Positions 35,339-44,546 of a DNA stretch of 64,000 nucleotides are shown in pieces. A program made the position numbers and the translations under genes. Source of the stretch: Geminicoccus harenae (lineage in GTDB: Bacteria > Pseudomonadota > Alphaproteobacteria > Geminicoccales > Geminicoccaceae); the NCBI RefSeq assembly GCF_019800005.1, contig NZ_JABGCL010000002.1, positions 222,379-286,378 of the forward strand, written 5' to 3'. The notes under the pieces were generated by a model. It was not told where the DNA came from. It saw nothing but the letters and a program-made list of their open reading frames with translations, and did not search any database. How positions within the stretch are numbered: position 1 is the first letter of the stretch; each line of letters begins with the position of its first letter.

Positions 35339-36232
35339 ATGACCGCGATCCTGTGCGTCGGCGTGCTGGTGCTCGACGTGATCTTCCAGGTGGACGAGCT
35401 GCCGAGCGGCGGCGAGAAGATGCTGGGCCACGGCATGAGCGAGGCGATCGGCGGCCCGGCCGCAATCGGTGGGCTCGCGGCGGTGCGCCTGGGTGGCGAG
35501 GCAGCGCTGCTGTCCCGGGTCGGCGACGACCGGGTCGGCACGGCGCTGCTGGAGGGCTTCAGCGCGGCCGGGCTGGACGTTTCCGCCGTGGAGCGGCTGC
35601 CGGGCGGCGTCTCGTCCTTTTCCGCGGTGGCCGTCGACCCCAGGGGCGAGCGGCAGATCGTCAACTATACCGACCAGCGCCTCCATGCCGAGCCGCCGGG
35701 GCATATGCCGTCCATGGAACGTTTCAAGGCGGTGCTGGCCGACACGATCTACCCGGCGGCGGCCGCCCCGGCGCTGAAGGCCGCGCGGGAGCACGGCGTT
35801 CCGGGCGTGGTCGACTTCGACGTGAACCCCAAGACCGGCAGCCGGGAGATCCTGGATCTCGCCAGCCATGTCGCCTTCAGCCGGCAGGGGCTGCGCAGCC
35901 TGACCGGGATCGAGGATCCGGAAGCCGGCCTGCGCCAGGTGGCGGAGCGCCATGGCGGCTGGGTCGGGGTCACGCTGGGCGAGCAGGGCGTGGCCTGGCT
36001 GGAGGACGGGAAGCTGCGCCGGATGCCGGCGTTCCAGGTGGAGGTGGTGGATACGCTGGGTGCCGGTGACGTGTTCCATGGCGGCTTCGCCTACGGGCTG
36101 GCGCAGGGCATGGGGATCGAGGCCTCGCTGCGCCTGGGCTCGGCGGCCGCCGCGGTGAAGTGCACCCGCAAGGGCGGCGGCCCCGGCGCACCGACCCTGG
36201 CCGAGGTCGAGGCGTTCCTGGCCAGGCACTGA
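35339..36232 (+). CDS. PfkB-family carbohydrate kinase, YihV-like
   Basis: A 297-residue ribokinase-fold kinase. The substrate-binding GGPAAIGGLAAVRLGG, the anion hole and base VDTLGAGDVFHGGFAYGL, and AVKCTRKGGGPGAP near the C-terminus are present. The DTLGAGDVFHG signature and the KCTR-GG tail are close to sulfofructose kinase YihV, so a modified-fructose substrate is possible, but no other sulfoquinovose genes are present here. The catalytic Asp is in GAGD. Shine-Dalgarno GTGGGG is weak before ATG 35339. It follows the HAD phosphatase by 37 bp. Confidence 0.82.
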   Translation: MTAILCVGVLVLDVIFQVDELPSGGEKMLGHGMSEAIGGPAAIGGLAAVRLGGEAALLSRVGDDRVGTALLEGFSAAGLDVSAVERLPGGVSSFSAVAVDPRGERQIVNYTDQRLHAEPPGHMPSMERFKAVLADTIYPAAAAPALKAAREHGVPGVVDFDVNPKTGSREILDLASHVAFSRQGLRSLTGIEDPEAGLRQVAERHGGWVGVTLGEQGVAWLEDGKLRRMPAFQVEVVDTLGAGDVFHGGFAYGLAQGMGIEASLRLGSAAAAVKCTRKGGGPGAPTLAEVEAFLARH

Positions 36233-36242
36233 CTTTCAGGCT

Positions 36243-37034
36243 TCAGCGCAGCCGGTCGCGGTCGCGCTCCCGGTCCAGCTCCCGGCGGCGCTCGGCATCC
36301 AGCAGGTCCAGGCGGCGCTGGCGCTCGAATGCCTGCCAGGCGTCATCCTCGCCGGCGGGGCCGCTGGGTGCCGGCGTCGGGCCGGGCGGCGACGGGCGGA
36401 AGGCGGGCGTGCCGATCCCGCGTACCGAGCGGCTGTCCGTGGCGTACCAGGCGTGCACGTCCTCCGCGGCAGCGAGGCTCGCTAGCGGCACGGGCTCCCG
36501 CACCCTGCCGCCCGCGGCTTCGATCTCGGCGGGATCGGGTGGGGCGCGTCGGCGCAGGCCGTCCGTGTCCGGCAGCGGGCGGGCCGGCACCGGCACCAGG
36601 GTCAGCTCTGCCAGCGGTACGACCGACCAGCCGGTCGCCGTTCCATCCGCAGACGGCAGGGGCGCCCAGGCGATACGGCCGGGTCCGGCTGCCGCCCAGG
36701 CCACCGGCGCCGGGTCGAAGCGGCTGCCCGGCAGCCACCACCAGCTCCCCGCCGCTAGGCGCCAGCGACCGCGGTGCTCGGCCAGATCCGAGAACGGCAG
36801 GTCGCCTTGCCAGTACCAGCCGGCCTCCCGCGCCCAGCGCCACTGCCCTCTCGAGAAGGGCCGCCAGCCGTCCGGCACTCCCTCCGGCCGCCAGGCCGGG
36901 CCGAGGTCCGGCAGCTCGTCCCAGGTCCCGAACGGCTGAAGCTGGTCCCGGAACTGCCGGGCCAGCGCCTGGCGCAGGTCCTGGGCCAGGGCTGGTGCCG
37001 GAAGCAGCATGGAGAGGAACAGGCGGCGTCGCAT
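36243..37034 (-). CDS. Secreted Trp-rich protein, DUF6600-like
   Basis: A 263-residue exported protein. It has a 17-residue signal peptide (RRRLFLSMLLPAPALAQ), then Trp-rich segments (GWRPFSRGQWRWAREAGWYW, RWRLAAGSWWWLPG and GRIAWAPLPSADG). This W-rich repeat pattern matches DUF6600-type proteins, whose role is unknown. The tail (from about 215) is a charged Asp/Arg/Glu-rich helix (AERRRELDRERDRDRLR). It faces the PfkB gene (10-bp gap) and is divergent from the isomerase gene. Confidence 0.7.
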   Translation of the reverse strand: MRRRLFLSMLLPAPALAQDLRQALARQFRDQLQPFGTWDELPDLGPAWRPEGVPDGWRPFSRGQWRWAREAGWYWQGDLPFSDLAEHRGRWRLAAGSWWWLPGSRFDPAPVAWAAAGPGRIAWAPLPSADGTATGWSVVPLAELTLVPVPARPLPDTDGLRRRAPPDPAEIEAAGGRVREPVPLASLAAAEDVHAWYATDSRSVRGIGTPAFRPSPPGPTPAPSGPAGEDDAWQAFERQRRLDLLDAERRRELDRERDRDRLR

Positions 37035-37110
37035 GTGACGTCATCTTGGCACGCAGGTCTCCCAAGGCTAGCTCACGGGGAACCAGCGAGCCGGACCAGG
37101 AGGCCATAAG

Positions 37111-37905
37111 ATGCCGCGCTTTGCCGCGAACCTCAGCATGATGTTCAACGAGCATGCCTTTCTCGACCGGTTCGCCGCCGCGTCCGCCTGCGGCTTCGAG
37201 GGCGTGGAGTTCCTGTTCCCCTACGACTTCCCGGTGGACGAGGTCGCCGGCGCCCTGGACGGTGCCGGCCTGTCCCAGGCGCTGTTCAACCTGCCGCCCG
37301 GCGACTGGGCGGCAGGAGAGCGCGGCATGGCCTGCCTGCCCGGGCGGGAGAAGGAGCTGATGGCAGGGGTGGAGAAGGCGCTGCGCTATGCCGAGGCGCT
37401 GCGCTGCCCGACCCTGCACCTGATGGCCGGGATCCCACCCGCCGACCTGCCGCGCGAGCAACAGGAGGCGACATTCGCGGCGAACCTGGCCGAGGTCGCG
37501 AAGGCCTGTGCGCCGCTGGGCATCACCGTGGTGATCGAGCCGATCAACCAGCGCGACATGCCGGGCTATTTCCTCTCCTACCAGGACCAGGCCCGCCGGC
37601 TGATCGAGCGCTCGGGTGCCGAGAACGCCAAGGTGCAGATGGATTTCTACCACTGCCAGATCATGGAGGGCGACCTCACCCGGCGGCTGGAAGCGCAGAT
37701 CGACCAGGTGGGCCATGTCCAGGTGGCGGGCGTGCCGGACCGGCATGAGCCGCACGAGTGCGAGGTCAACTTCCCGCATCTGTTCGCCCTGCTGGACCGG
37801 CTGGGCTATGCCGGCTGGGTGGGCTGCGAATACCGGCCGCGCGGGCGCACCGAGGACGGGCTCGGCTGGGCCGCTCCTTATGGCATCAGGGGGACTGGCG
37901 CATGA
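37111..37905 (+). CDS. Hydroxypyruvate isomerase / 2-oxo-tetronate isomerase-like TIM barrel
   Basis: A 264-residue xylose-isomerase-like TIM barrel of the Hyi/OtnI family. It opens with PRFAANLSMMFNEHAFLDRF and carries FEGVEFLFPY, the metal-binding Glu in VVIEPINQRDMPGYFL, the Asp/His of VQMDFYHCQIMEGD, and the closing Glu in VGCEYRPRGRTEDGL. Such enzymes interconvert hydroxypyruvate and tartronate semialdehyde or isomerise 2-oxo-tetronates. It has a very strong AGGAGG at 37098-37103. Its stop overlaps the cobO start by 4 nt, a link with no obvious metabolic reason. Confidence 0.85.
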   Translation: MPRFAANLSMMFNEHAFLDRFAAASACGFEGVEFLFPYDFPVDEVAGALDGAGLSQALFNLPPGDWAAGERGMACLPGREKELMAGVEKALRYAEALRCPTLHLMAGIPPADLPREQQEATFAANLAEVAKACAPLGITVVIEPINQRDMPGYFLSYQDQARRLIERSGAENAKVQMDFYHCQIMEGDLTRRLEAQIDQVGHVQVAGVPDRHEPHECEVNFPHLFALLDRLGYAGWVGCEYRPRGRTEDGLGWAAPYGIRGTGA

Positions 37906-38516
37906 GCGACACGAACGGGGACGAGGACCGCGACCACGCCCTGAAGAAGGCGAAGATCAAGGCCGCCAAGGACGCGCTCTATGCGTCCAAGACCGGGGAG
38001 AAGGGCCTGATCGTGGTCCATACCGGCACCGGCAAGGGCAAGTCGACGGCAGCCTGGGGCATGGTGCTGCGGGCATTGGGCCACGGCTACCGGGTCGGGA
38101 TCGTCCAGTTCGTGAAGGGCGCGCGCGAGATCGGTGAGCGCGTGATCTTCGACAAGTTCCCGGACCAGTTGCGCTTCGTCGCCCATGGCGAGGGTTTCAC
38201 CTGGGAAACCCAGGACCGGCAGAAGGACATGGCGCTGGCCCGCCAGGCCTTCGAGGCGGCCAGGGAGATGATGACCGACCCCGAGGTCCGGATGGTGGTC
38301 ATGGACGAGCTGAACATCGCGCTGCGCTACGACTACCTGCCGATCGAGGAGGTGCTGGACGTGCTGCGCGACAAGCGGCCGGACCTCCATGTCATCATCA
38401 CCGGCCGCAATGCCCGGCCGGAGCTGATCGAGGCGGCCGACCTCGTCACCGAGATGCAGCTGGTCAAGCACCCGTTCCGCGCCGGCATCAAGGCCCAGCC
38501 CGGGATCGAGTTCTGA
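37902..38516 (+). CDS. cobO: Corrinoid adenosyltransferase CobO
   Basis: A 204-residue enzyme of the CobO/BtuR/CobA family that transfers the adenosyl group of ATP to reduced cob(I)inamide or cobyrinate. It has a P-loop GTGKGKST at about residue 44, [10 protein letters not shown], the substrate-contact ERVIFDKF and [17 protein letters not shown] 37902 overlaps the hyi stop (ATGA). cobQ follows after 2 bp, so hyi, cobO and cobQ form one operon. Confidence 0.94.
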   Translation: MSDTNGDEDRDHALKKAKIKAAKDALYASKTGEKGLIVVHTGTGKGKSTAAWGMVLRALGHGYRVGIVQFVKGAREIGERVIFDKFPDQLRFVAHGEGFTWETQDRQKDMALARQAFEAAREMMTDPEVRMVVMDELNIALRYDYLPIEEVLDVLRDKRPDLHVIITGRNARPELIEAADLVTEMQLVKHPFRAGIKAQPGIEF

Positions 38517-38518
38517 GC

Positions 38519-40015
38519 TTGGCCGGACCCGGCGCCCGGGCGCTGATGATCCAGGGCACCTGCTCCAATGCCGGCAAGTCGCTGCTGGTGGCGGGCCTGT
38601 GCCGGGCGTTCACCCGCCAGGGGCTGCGGGTGCGGCCGTTCAAGCCGCAGAACATGAGCAACAACGCGGCCCCGGCCGCGGATGGCGGCGAGATCGGCCG
38701 CGCCCAGGCGCTCCAGGCGCAGGCCTGCGGCGTGAAGCCGTCGGTGCACATGAACCCGGTGCTGCTCAAGCCGCAGACCGACAGCGGCAGCCAGCTCGTG
38801 GTCCAGGGCGAGGTCGCGGGCGCGGTGGGTGCGCGCGACTATTACCGGATGAAGCCGCAGCTTCTGCCCAGGGTGCTGGAGAGCTTCCACAAGCTGGCAG
38901 GAGAAGCCGATCTGGTCCTGGTCGAGGGGGCCGGCAGCCCGGCCGAGGTCAATTTGCGCCACGGCGATATCGCCAACATGGGGTTCGCAACCCGGGCGGG
39001 CGTGCCGGTGGTGCTGGTGGGCGACATCGAGCGCGGCGGCGTGATCGCCCAGCTGGTCGGCACCTGGGAGCTGCTGGAGCCCGAGGAGCGGGCGCTGGTT
39101 CGGGGCTACCTGGTCAACAAGTTCCGCGGCGATCCCGCTTTGTTCGCCAGCGCCCATCCGGTGCTGGCCGCCCGCACCGGCCTGGCCAGCCTGGGCACGG
39201 TGACCTGGTGCGAGGCGGCGCGGGACCTGCCCAAGGAGGACATGCTGGGCTTGGCCGAGCTGGCGCGCGCGCGGCCGGATGCGCCGCTGGTCGTGGCCGT
39301 GCCGAGCCTGCCGCGCTTGGCCAACCTGGACGATCTCGATCCTTTGGCCCAGGAGCCGGACGTGCGCCTGGTGATCGTGCCGCCCGGCCGGCCTATCGAG
39401 GCAGAGGCTGACCTCGTGCTCCTGCCGGGCTCCAAGGCGACGATCGCCGACCTCACCTTCCTGCGCCAGCAGGGCTGGGACATCGACATCCTGGCCCATG
39501 TCCGCCGCGGCGGACACGTGCTGGGGATCTGCGGCGGCTTCCAGATGCTCGGCCATACCGTGGCCGACCCGCTGGGGATCGAGGGGCCACCGCAGACCGT
39601 GCCGGGCCTGGGCCTGCTCGATGTCCATACCGTATTCGACCGGACCAAGACCGTGCGCGAGGTAGCGGCGATCGATGCCGACAGCGGCTTGGCGCTCACC
39701 GGCTACGAGATCCATCTGGGTCGCACCGTGGGGCCAAGCCTCGCCCGCCCGCTGGTCCGGATCGAGGGCCGCCCCGATGGGGCGGTCTCGGCGGACGGGC
39801 GGGTCGCCGGCTGCTACCTGCACGGCCTGCTCGCCAATGACGGGTGGCGCGCCCGCTATCTCAGGCGCCTGGCCCCAGCGCTGCGCGCGTCCGTGGCCCA
39901 TGCCCAGCGCACCGAGCAGGCGCTGGACGAACTGGCCGACCACCTGGCGGCCTGCGTCCCGCTCGACCGGCTGCTGGCGGCAGCCGCTCTGGTTGCTCCG
40001 TTCCAGGGGCGCTGA
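38519..40015 (+). CDS. cobQ: Cobyric acid synthase CobQ
   Basis: A 498-residue ATP- and glutamine-dependent amidase that amidates the b, d, e and g carboxylates of adenosyl-cobyrinate a,c-diamide. P-loop [24 protein letters not shown] (metal/ATP), and the class I glutamine amidotransferase domain with Cys nucleophile in [11 protein letters not shown] and closing His/Glu near [10 protein letters not shown]. It starts at TTG 38519, 3 nt after the cobO stop. Confidence 0.94.
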   Translation: MAGPGARALMIQGTCSNAGKSLLVAGLCRAFTRQGLRVRPFKPQNMSNNAAPAADGGEIGRAQALQAQACGVKPSVHMNPVLLKPQTDSGSQLVVQGEVAGAVGARDYYRMKPQLLPRVLESFHKLAGEADLVLVEGAGSPAEVNLRHGDIANMGFATRAGVPVVLVGDIERGGVIAQLVGTWELLEPEERALVRGYLVNKFRGDPALFASAHPVLAARTGLASLGTVTWCEAARDLPKEDMLGLAELARARPDAPLVVAVPSLPRLANLDDLDPLAQEPDVRLVIVPPGRPIEAEADLVLLPGSKATIADLTFLRQQGWDIDILAHVRRGGHVLGICGGFQMLGHTVADPLGIEGPPQTVPGLGLLDVHTVFDRTKTVREVAAIDADSGLALTGYEIHLGRTVGPSLARPLVRIEGRPDGAVSADGRVAGCYLHGLLANDGWRARYLRRLAPALRASVAHAQRTEQALDELADHLAACVPLDRLLAAAALVAPFQGR

Positions 40016-40093
40016 TCCGCCCGGTCCCGTTCACGGATCGTTAAGCGATGGGGGCGCATAAGGGAGGCAGGCCCACCATCGGAGTTCGCTTCC

Positions 40094-40480
40094 TTGCCCG
40101 ACCCGTCGCTCGACCGCCGCCGGCTCGCGGCCCTGATGCGCCATCACGGCATGCCCGCGATCCTGCTGGACCTGCGCGGCCGGCCGATCGCCGCCCAAGG
40201 CGAATGGGCCGCATCCCTGCTGGGTGACCAGGCGCTGCGCGACAGGCTGACCGACCAGATCCGCGCCGGGCTGCAGGACGACCTCGCTGGACCCGTGGCT
40301 GGCCTGCGGCTCTGCCTGCTCCAGGACGAGCGTGGCCAGGCGCCGCTCGGCTGGCTCGCCACCCCGGCCGAGCCGGCCCGCGCCCGCGCCGGTGCCACGG
40401 CGCAGGTCTTCGCCAGCGCCCACGCGAGGCCCTCGGACGAGGACGAGTTCTGGCCGGACCACTGGGGCGGACCTCGCTGA
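40094..40480 (+). CDS. Hypothetical protein between cobQ and cobD
   Basis: A 128-residue protein, TTG start at 40094. The N-terminal half (LMRHHGMPAILLDLRGRPIAAQGEW) is amphipathic and the tail ends with an acidic, Trp-rich EDEFWPDHWGGPR. No Cys or His motif, signal peptide or helix-turn-helix is apparent. It begins 79 bp after cobQ, so it has room for its own promoter. It lies inside the cobalamin cluster, so a role in corrin chemistry or regulation is possible but unsupported. Confidence 0.5.
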   Translation: MPDPSLDRRRLAALMRHHGMPAILLDLRGRPIAAQGEWAASLLGDQALRDRLTDQIRAGLQDDLAGPVAGLRLCLLQDERGQAPLGWLATPAEPARARAGATAQVFASAHARPSDEDEFWPDHWGGPR

Positions 40481-40488
40481 GGCCCGCC

Positions 40489-41631
40489 TCACCCCGTGCC
40501 GCCACCCGCTGCGAGCGCCAGGAACCCGAGCAGGAGGAGGCCGAGCGCGATCAGCCAGGCGAGCCAGAGCAGGCGGATGGCGCGGCGCACGTCGCCAGCC
40601 GTGACATCGCGCCGGCCGTCGCCGATCCAGTGCGCCACCGAAGGAACCCCGCCATAGCTGCGCGGCCCGCACAAGGCGACGCCGAGTGCCCCGGCGAATG
40701 CCGCCTCCGGCCAGCCGGCGTTGGGCGAGCGGTGCCACCTGGCGTCGCGGCGCACGGTCCGCCACGCCCGGGCGGGGCTGGCGCCCGGCAGGACGCAGGC
40801 GGCCAGAATCGCCAGCAGGGCGGCAAGACGCGAGGCCGGCAGGTTGACCAGATCGTCCAGCCGCGCCGCCGCCCAGCCGAACTGGCGGTAGCGCGGGCTC
40901 TTATGGCCGATCATGCTGTCCATGGTGTTGACCGCCTTGTAGGCGACGAGACCCGGCATGCCCAGCAGCAGCGCCCAGACCAGCGGGGCCACCAGGCCGT
41001 CGCTGAAGTTCTCCGCCGCGGATTCGATCGCAGCGCGCCCGACGGCCGGCTGGTCCAGCCGGTCCGGATCGCGCCCGACGATCATCGCGACCTTGCGCCT
41101 AGCGGCCTCGATTCCCTCGTCCATGCCTCCAGCCACCGCCAGGACGTGGTCGGACAGGGAGCGCTGGGCGAGCAGGGTCGCGGCGGCCACCGCCTCCATG
41201 AGCCAGCCACCCGGCAGCTGCCCGGCCAGCGCCTGGAGCGCGGCTCCCGTGGCCACCGCCACGCCGAGCACCAGCAGCACCAGGAGGACGCCCCGGCGGC
41301 GCCTGGACGCGTCCGCTGCCCGCTCGTCTGCCAACCGCTCGGTGGGGGCCTGCCCGTCCGGGGGCGCGTCCAGGAGGGCGTGCTCCAGCGCCGTGACGAG
41401 CCGGCCGATCATCACCACCGGATGCGGCAGTCGCCGCCACAGCCAGGGCGGATCGCCGACCAGCCCGTCCAGGACGAGAGCCAGGATCAGCCAGGCCAGG
41501 AGGTGGGCGGGCGCTTCGACGAGCAAGCTGCGGCGTTTCCCGGATGCGTGGGCGGGATGCAGGAGGCGGCGGCTCCGCTGTGGCGAGCCGGCGGTGACAC
41601 TGCTATCCACCGCCGACATTCGACAGCGCAA
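40489..41631 (-). CDS. cobD: Cobalamin biosynthesis protein CobD/CbiB
   Basis: A 380-residue inner-membrane protein that joins aminopropanol (or its phosphate) to adenosyl-cobyric acid to form cobinamide. Hydrophobic helices are at about 45-65, 115-135, 205-225, 270-290 and at the C-terminus (LLWLAWLIALGLLLLGFLALAAG). Family motifs GDPPWLWRRLPHPVVMIG and SAAENFSDGLVAPLVWALLLG, KAVNTMDSMIGHKSPRY are clear. The first 35-40 residues are not family-like, so a start at ATG 41619 or TTG 41526 is possible. It is divergent from cbiX. Confidence 0.9.
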   Translation of the reverse strand: MRCRMSAVDSSVTAGSPQRSRRLLHPAHASGKRRSLLVEAPAHLLAWLILALVLDGLVGDPPWLWRRLPHPVVMIGRLVTALEHALLDAPPDGQAPTERLADERAADASRRRRGVLLVLLVLGVAVATGAALQALAGQLPGGWLMEAVAAATLLAQRSLSDHVLAVAGGMDEGIEAARRKVAMIVGRDPDRLDQPAVGRAAIESAAENFSDGLVAPLVWALLLGMPGLVAYKAVNTMDSMIGHKSPRYRQFGWAAARLDDLVNLPASRLAALLAILAACVLPGASPARAWRTVRRDARWHRSPNAGWPEAAFAGALGVALCGPRSYGGVPSVAHWIGDGRRDVTAGDVRRAIRLLWLAWLIALGLLLLGFLALAAGGGTG

Positions 41632-41684
41632 GCGCGATCGGGGTGGTCGTGCCTGCAGGTGCCAGCGGCGTGGACGGGGGCGCG

Positions 41685-42707
41685 ATGAGCAGGATCGGTG
41701 TGATGATCTGCGGGCACGGGTCGCGCGACGTCGAGGCGACCCACGAGTTCGCGGCGCTGGTCGCCCACCTGCGGCGCCATTATGCCGACCGGCCGGTGGA
41801 GGCCGGCTATCTGGAGTTCGCCCGGCCGGTAATCCGCGACGGCCTGGACCGGCTGCGCGACAAGGGGGTCACGGAGATCCTGGCGATGCCGGCCATGCTG
41901 TTCGCGGCCGGCCACGTGAAGAACGACGTACCGTCGGTGCTGAACACCTGGGCGGCGGAGAATCCCGAGGTGCGCGTGCGCATGGCCCGCGACCTCGCCA
42001 TCGACGGCAAGCTGCTGCAGGCCGCTGCGCAGCGGATCGAGGCGGCGCTGGACCTCGCCTCGGACGAGATCACCCGCGCCGAGACCCTGCTGCTGGTGGT
42101 GGGCCGGGGCACCTCGGACAGCGACGCCAACGGCAACGTCGCCAAGGTCACCCGGATGCTGTGGGAGGGCATGGGCTTCGGCCATGCCGAGACCGGCTAT
42201 TCCGGCGTGGCTCACCCCCGCACCGACGAGGCGCTGCGCCGCGCGATCCGCCTGGGCTACCGCCGGGTGGTGCTGTTCCCCTATTTCCTGTTCACCGGCG
42301 TGCTGGTGCAGCGGATCTACGAGCAGGCGCGCGCGGTGGCCGCCGAGCATCCGGAGATCGAGCTGGTCGAGGCCGGCTACCTGAACGACCATCCGCTGGT
42401 GATCGAGACCTTCGTCGAGCGGATCGAGGGCATCGCCACGGGCGATACCGCCATGAACTGCCAGCTCTGCAAGTATCGCACCCAGATCCTGGGCTTCGAG
42501 CACGACCAGGGCGCGCCGCAGGAAAGCCATCATCACCATGTCGAGGGCATCGGCACCGACGCCGACCGCCACGGCCACCATCACCATCATCACGGACACG
42601 GGCACGGGCATCATCACGGCCATGGGCATCATCACCACCATCACGACGCGCCGGAACCGGACAAGGTCGTGGTGCTGAAGGACGGCGGGACGCGCCGGCG
42701 CGGATGA
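41685..42707 (+). CDS. cbiX: Sirohydrochlorin cobaltochelatase CbiX with His-rich tail
   Basis: A 340-residue long-form CbiX. It inserts cobalt into sirohydrochlorin at the start of the early-cobalt route. Two chelatase-like halves each have a His: GVMICGHGSRDVEA near the N-terminus and LLVVGRGTSDSDANG in the second half. MNCQLCKYR (about 262-270) is a possible Fe-S or metal site, and residues about 281-322 are extremely His-rich (runs of 4 and 6 His). ATG 41685 follows GGACGGGGG. The His tail may deliver or store cobalt or nickel. Confidence 0.92.
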   Translation: MSRIGVMICGHGSRDVEATHEFAALVAHLRRHYADRPVEAGYLEFARPVIRDGLDRLRDKGVTEILAMPAMLFAAGHVKNDVPSVLNTWAAENPEVRVRMARDLAIDGKLLQAAAQRIEAALDLASDEITRAETLLLVVGRGTSDSDANGNVAKVTRMLWEGMGFGHAETGYSGVAHPRTDEALRRAIRLGYRRVVLFPYFLFTGVLVQRIYEQARAVAAEHPEIELVEAGYLNDHPLVIETFVERIEGIATGDTAMNCQLCKYRTQILGFEHDQGAPQESHHHHVEGIGTDADRHGHHHHHHGHGHGHHHGHGHHHHHHDAPEPDKVVVLKDGGTRRRG

Positions 42708-42717
42708 GCCTGAAGGG

Positions 42718-43344
42718 ATGAGCGACTGGCTGAAGGACCCGGCGGAGATCTACCGCCGCTCGTTCGCGACCATCCGCGCCGAGGCCGCCCTCGACCGGCT
42801 GCCCGAGCCCGTCCGGCCGCTGGCGGTGCGGATGATCCATGCCTGCGGCATGACCGACCTGGTGGCCGACCTGCGCAGCGGGGGCGACCCAGCGGCGGCC
42901 GTGCGGGCGGCGCTGGCGAAGCGGGCCCCGGTGCTGGTGGATGCGCGCATGGTCGCGGCCGGGATCCTGGCCCGCCACCTGCCGGACGGCGTCGAGATCC
43001 ACTGCGGGCTGGAGGATCCGAGGCTGGCCGATCTGGCGCGGGCGGCCGGCACCACCCGTTCGGCCCGGCTGGTCACGGGCTGGTGCCAGCGGCTCCGCGG
43101 TGCCGTGGTGGTGATCGGCAATGCGCCGACCGCCCTGTTCCAGCTGCTCGACGAACTCCGTACCGGTGCCGGCCGGCCGGCCGCGATCATCGCCACGCCC
43201 GTGGGCTTCGTCGGTGCGGCCGAGAGCAAGCAGGCGCTGGTGGAGGCGGAACTCGGCATCCCGTACGTGACCGTGCTGGGCCGCCGCGGCGGCAGCGCCA
43301 TGGCGGCAGCCGCACTCAATGCCTGCCTGGTGGAGGCGGCATGA
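42718..43344 (+). CDS. cobH: Precorrin-8X methylmutase CobH/CbiC
   Basis: A 208-residue enzyme that moves the C11 methyl to C12 to give (cob)hydrogenobyrinate. Catalytic His in MIHACGMTDLV at about residue 41, plus VDARMVAAGI and PVGFVGAAESKQAL, which are family-typical. It begins 11 bp after the cbiX stop (weak GAAGGG) and its stop overlaps cobL. The same fold serves both the aerobic CobH and anaerobic CbiC reactions. Confidence 0.93.
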   Translation: MSDWLKDPAEIYRRSFATIRAEAALDRLPEPVRPLAVRMIHACGMTDLVADLRSGGDPAAAVRAALAKRAPVLVDARMVAAGILARHLPDGVEIHCGLEDPRLADLARAAGTTRSARLVTGWCQRLRGAVVVIGNAPTALFQLLDELRTGAGRPAAIIATPVGFVGAAESKQALVEAELGIPYVTVLGRRGGSAMAAAALNACLVEAA

Positions 43345-44546
43345 GCGAGCCCTGGCTGTATGTCGTCGGGATCGGCGAGGACGGCCCGGCGGCGCTCTGC
43401 GCCGAGGCCCGCGCGGCACTCGGCTGGGCCCAGCTGTTCATCGGTGGCGACCGTCATCTCGCCATGCTGGGCGACGACCCGCGGCCGCGCATGCCCTGGC
43501 AGGTGCCGCTCGACCCGTCGATCGAGCATCTGGCGAGCCTCCGGCGGCACCGCGTGGTGGTGCTGGCCTCGGGCGATCCCTTGTGGTTCGGGGTGGCCCG
43601 CCGGCTGGTGGCGCGGTTCGGCGAGGACGCGATCCGGGTCGTGCCGCAGGTGGCGTCCATGCAGCTCGCCTGCGCCCGGCTGCGCTGGTCGCTCGCCGAG
43701 GCGGAGGTCGTCACCATCCATGGCCGGCCGCTGGAACGGCTGGTGCGCTGGCTGCAGCCGGGCCGGCGCCTGGTGATCCTGTGTGCCGGCCGGCACTGCC
43801 CGGGGAGGATCGCAGCACTGCTGGCCGAGCATGGCTTCCGCAGCGCCCGGCTCCGCGTGCTGGAGCATCTGGGCGGGCCGGACGAGCGGGTACTCGACCT
43901 GCCGGCAGCCGAGGTGGCGCAGCATAGCTTCCGCGATCTGGTGGTGGTCGGGCTGGAAGTGTCTGCACCCGAGGGTCCGGTCCGCCCGCTGGTGCCGGGG
44001 CTGCCGGACGATGCGTTCTGCCATGACGGCCAGCTCACCAAGCGCGAGGTGCGTGCGGCGACGCTGGCCAGGCTGGCACCCTGCCCGCGCGAGCGGCTCT
44101 GGGATGTTGGTGCCGGCAGCGGCGCCATCGCCATCGAGTGGCTGCGCGCCCAGCCCGGCACCAGGGCCGTCGCGATCGAGCGGGACCCGGCCAGGCTCGA
44201 GCGCATCCGCGCCAATGCCCTGCGGCTGGGGACGCCGGAGCTGGCCCTGGTGCAGGGCAGCGCGCCCTCGGCCCTGGACGGACTGCCCGACCCCGACGCG
44301 ATCTTCCTGGGTGGTGGCACCGGCACGCCCGGCCTGATCGAGACCCTGGTCGAGCGGCTGCGGCCGGGCGGCCGGCTGGTGGCGAACGCCGTCACCCTGG
44401 AGGGCGAGGCAGCGCTGCTGGCGGCAGCTTCCCGCCATGGCGGCGAGCTCGCCCGGATCGCGGTGAGCCGGGCGGAGCCGGTCGGCGGCACGCTCGCCTG
44501 GCGCGCCCTGGCACCGGTCACCCAATGGGCCTGGACCAGGCCGTGA
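43341..44546 (+). CDS. cobL: Precorrin-6Y methylase/decarboxylase CobL (CbiE-CbiT fusion)
   Basis: A 401-residue bifunctional enzyme. The N-terminal CbiE-like part (1-205; YVVGIGEDGPAAL, VVLASGDPLWFGV) methylates C5, and the C-terminal CbiT-like part (215-400; LWDVGAGSGAIAIEW SAM motif and AIERDPARLERIRANA) methylates C15 and decarboxylates the C12 side chain. Fusion of CbiE and CbiT is normal for the CobL type. ATG 43341 is in a 4-nt overlap with cobH. Its last codons overlap cobI. Confidence 0.93.
   Translation: MSEPWLYVVGIGEDGPAALCAEARAALGWAQLFIGGDRHLAMLGDDPRPRMPWQVPLDPSIEHLASLRRHRVVVLASGDPLWFGVARRLVARFGEDAIRVVPQVASMQLACARLRWSLAEAEVVTIHGRPLERLVRWLQPGRRLVILCAGRHCPGRIAALLAEHGFRSARLRVLEHLGGPDERVLDLPAAEVAQHSFRDLVVVGLEVSAPEGPVRPLVPGLPDDAFCHDGQLTKREVRAATLARLAPCPRERLWDVGAGSGAIAIEWLRAQPGTRAVAIERDPARLERIRANALRLGTPELALVQGSAPSALDGLPDPDAIFLGGGTGTPGLIETLVERLRPGGRLVANAVTLEGEAALLAAASRHGGELARIAVSRAEPVGGTLAWRALAPVTQWAWTRP

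Noticed and set aside
37050..37070. B12-box-like sequence on the minus strand (AGCC...GGAGACCTGC) near the cobalamin genes
   Set aside because: It has extra bases, points away from the cobO operon and toward the Trp-rich protein, and I cannot find the rest of a cobalamin riboswitch (GCCACTG and the kissing-loop core). Probably chance.
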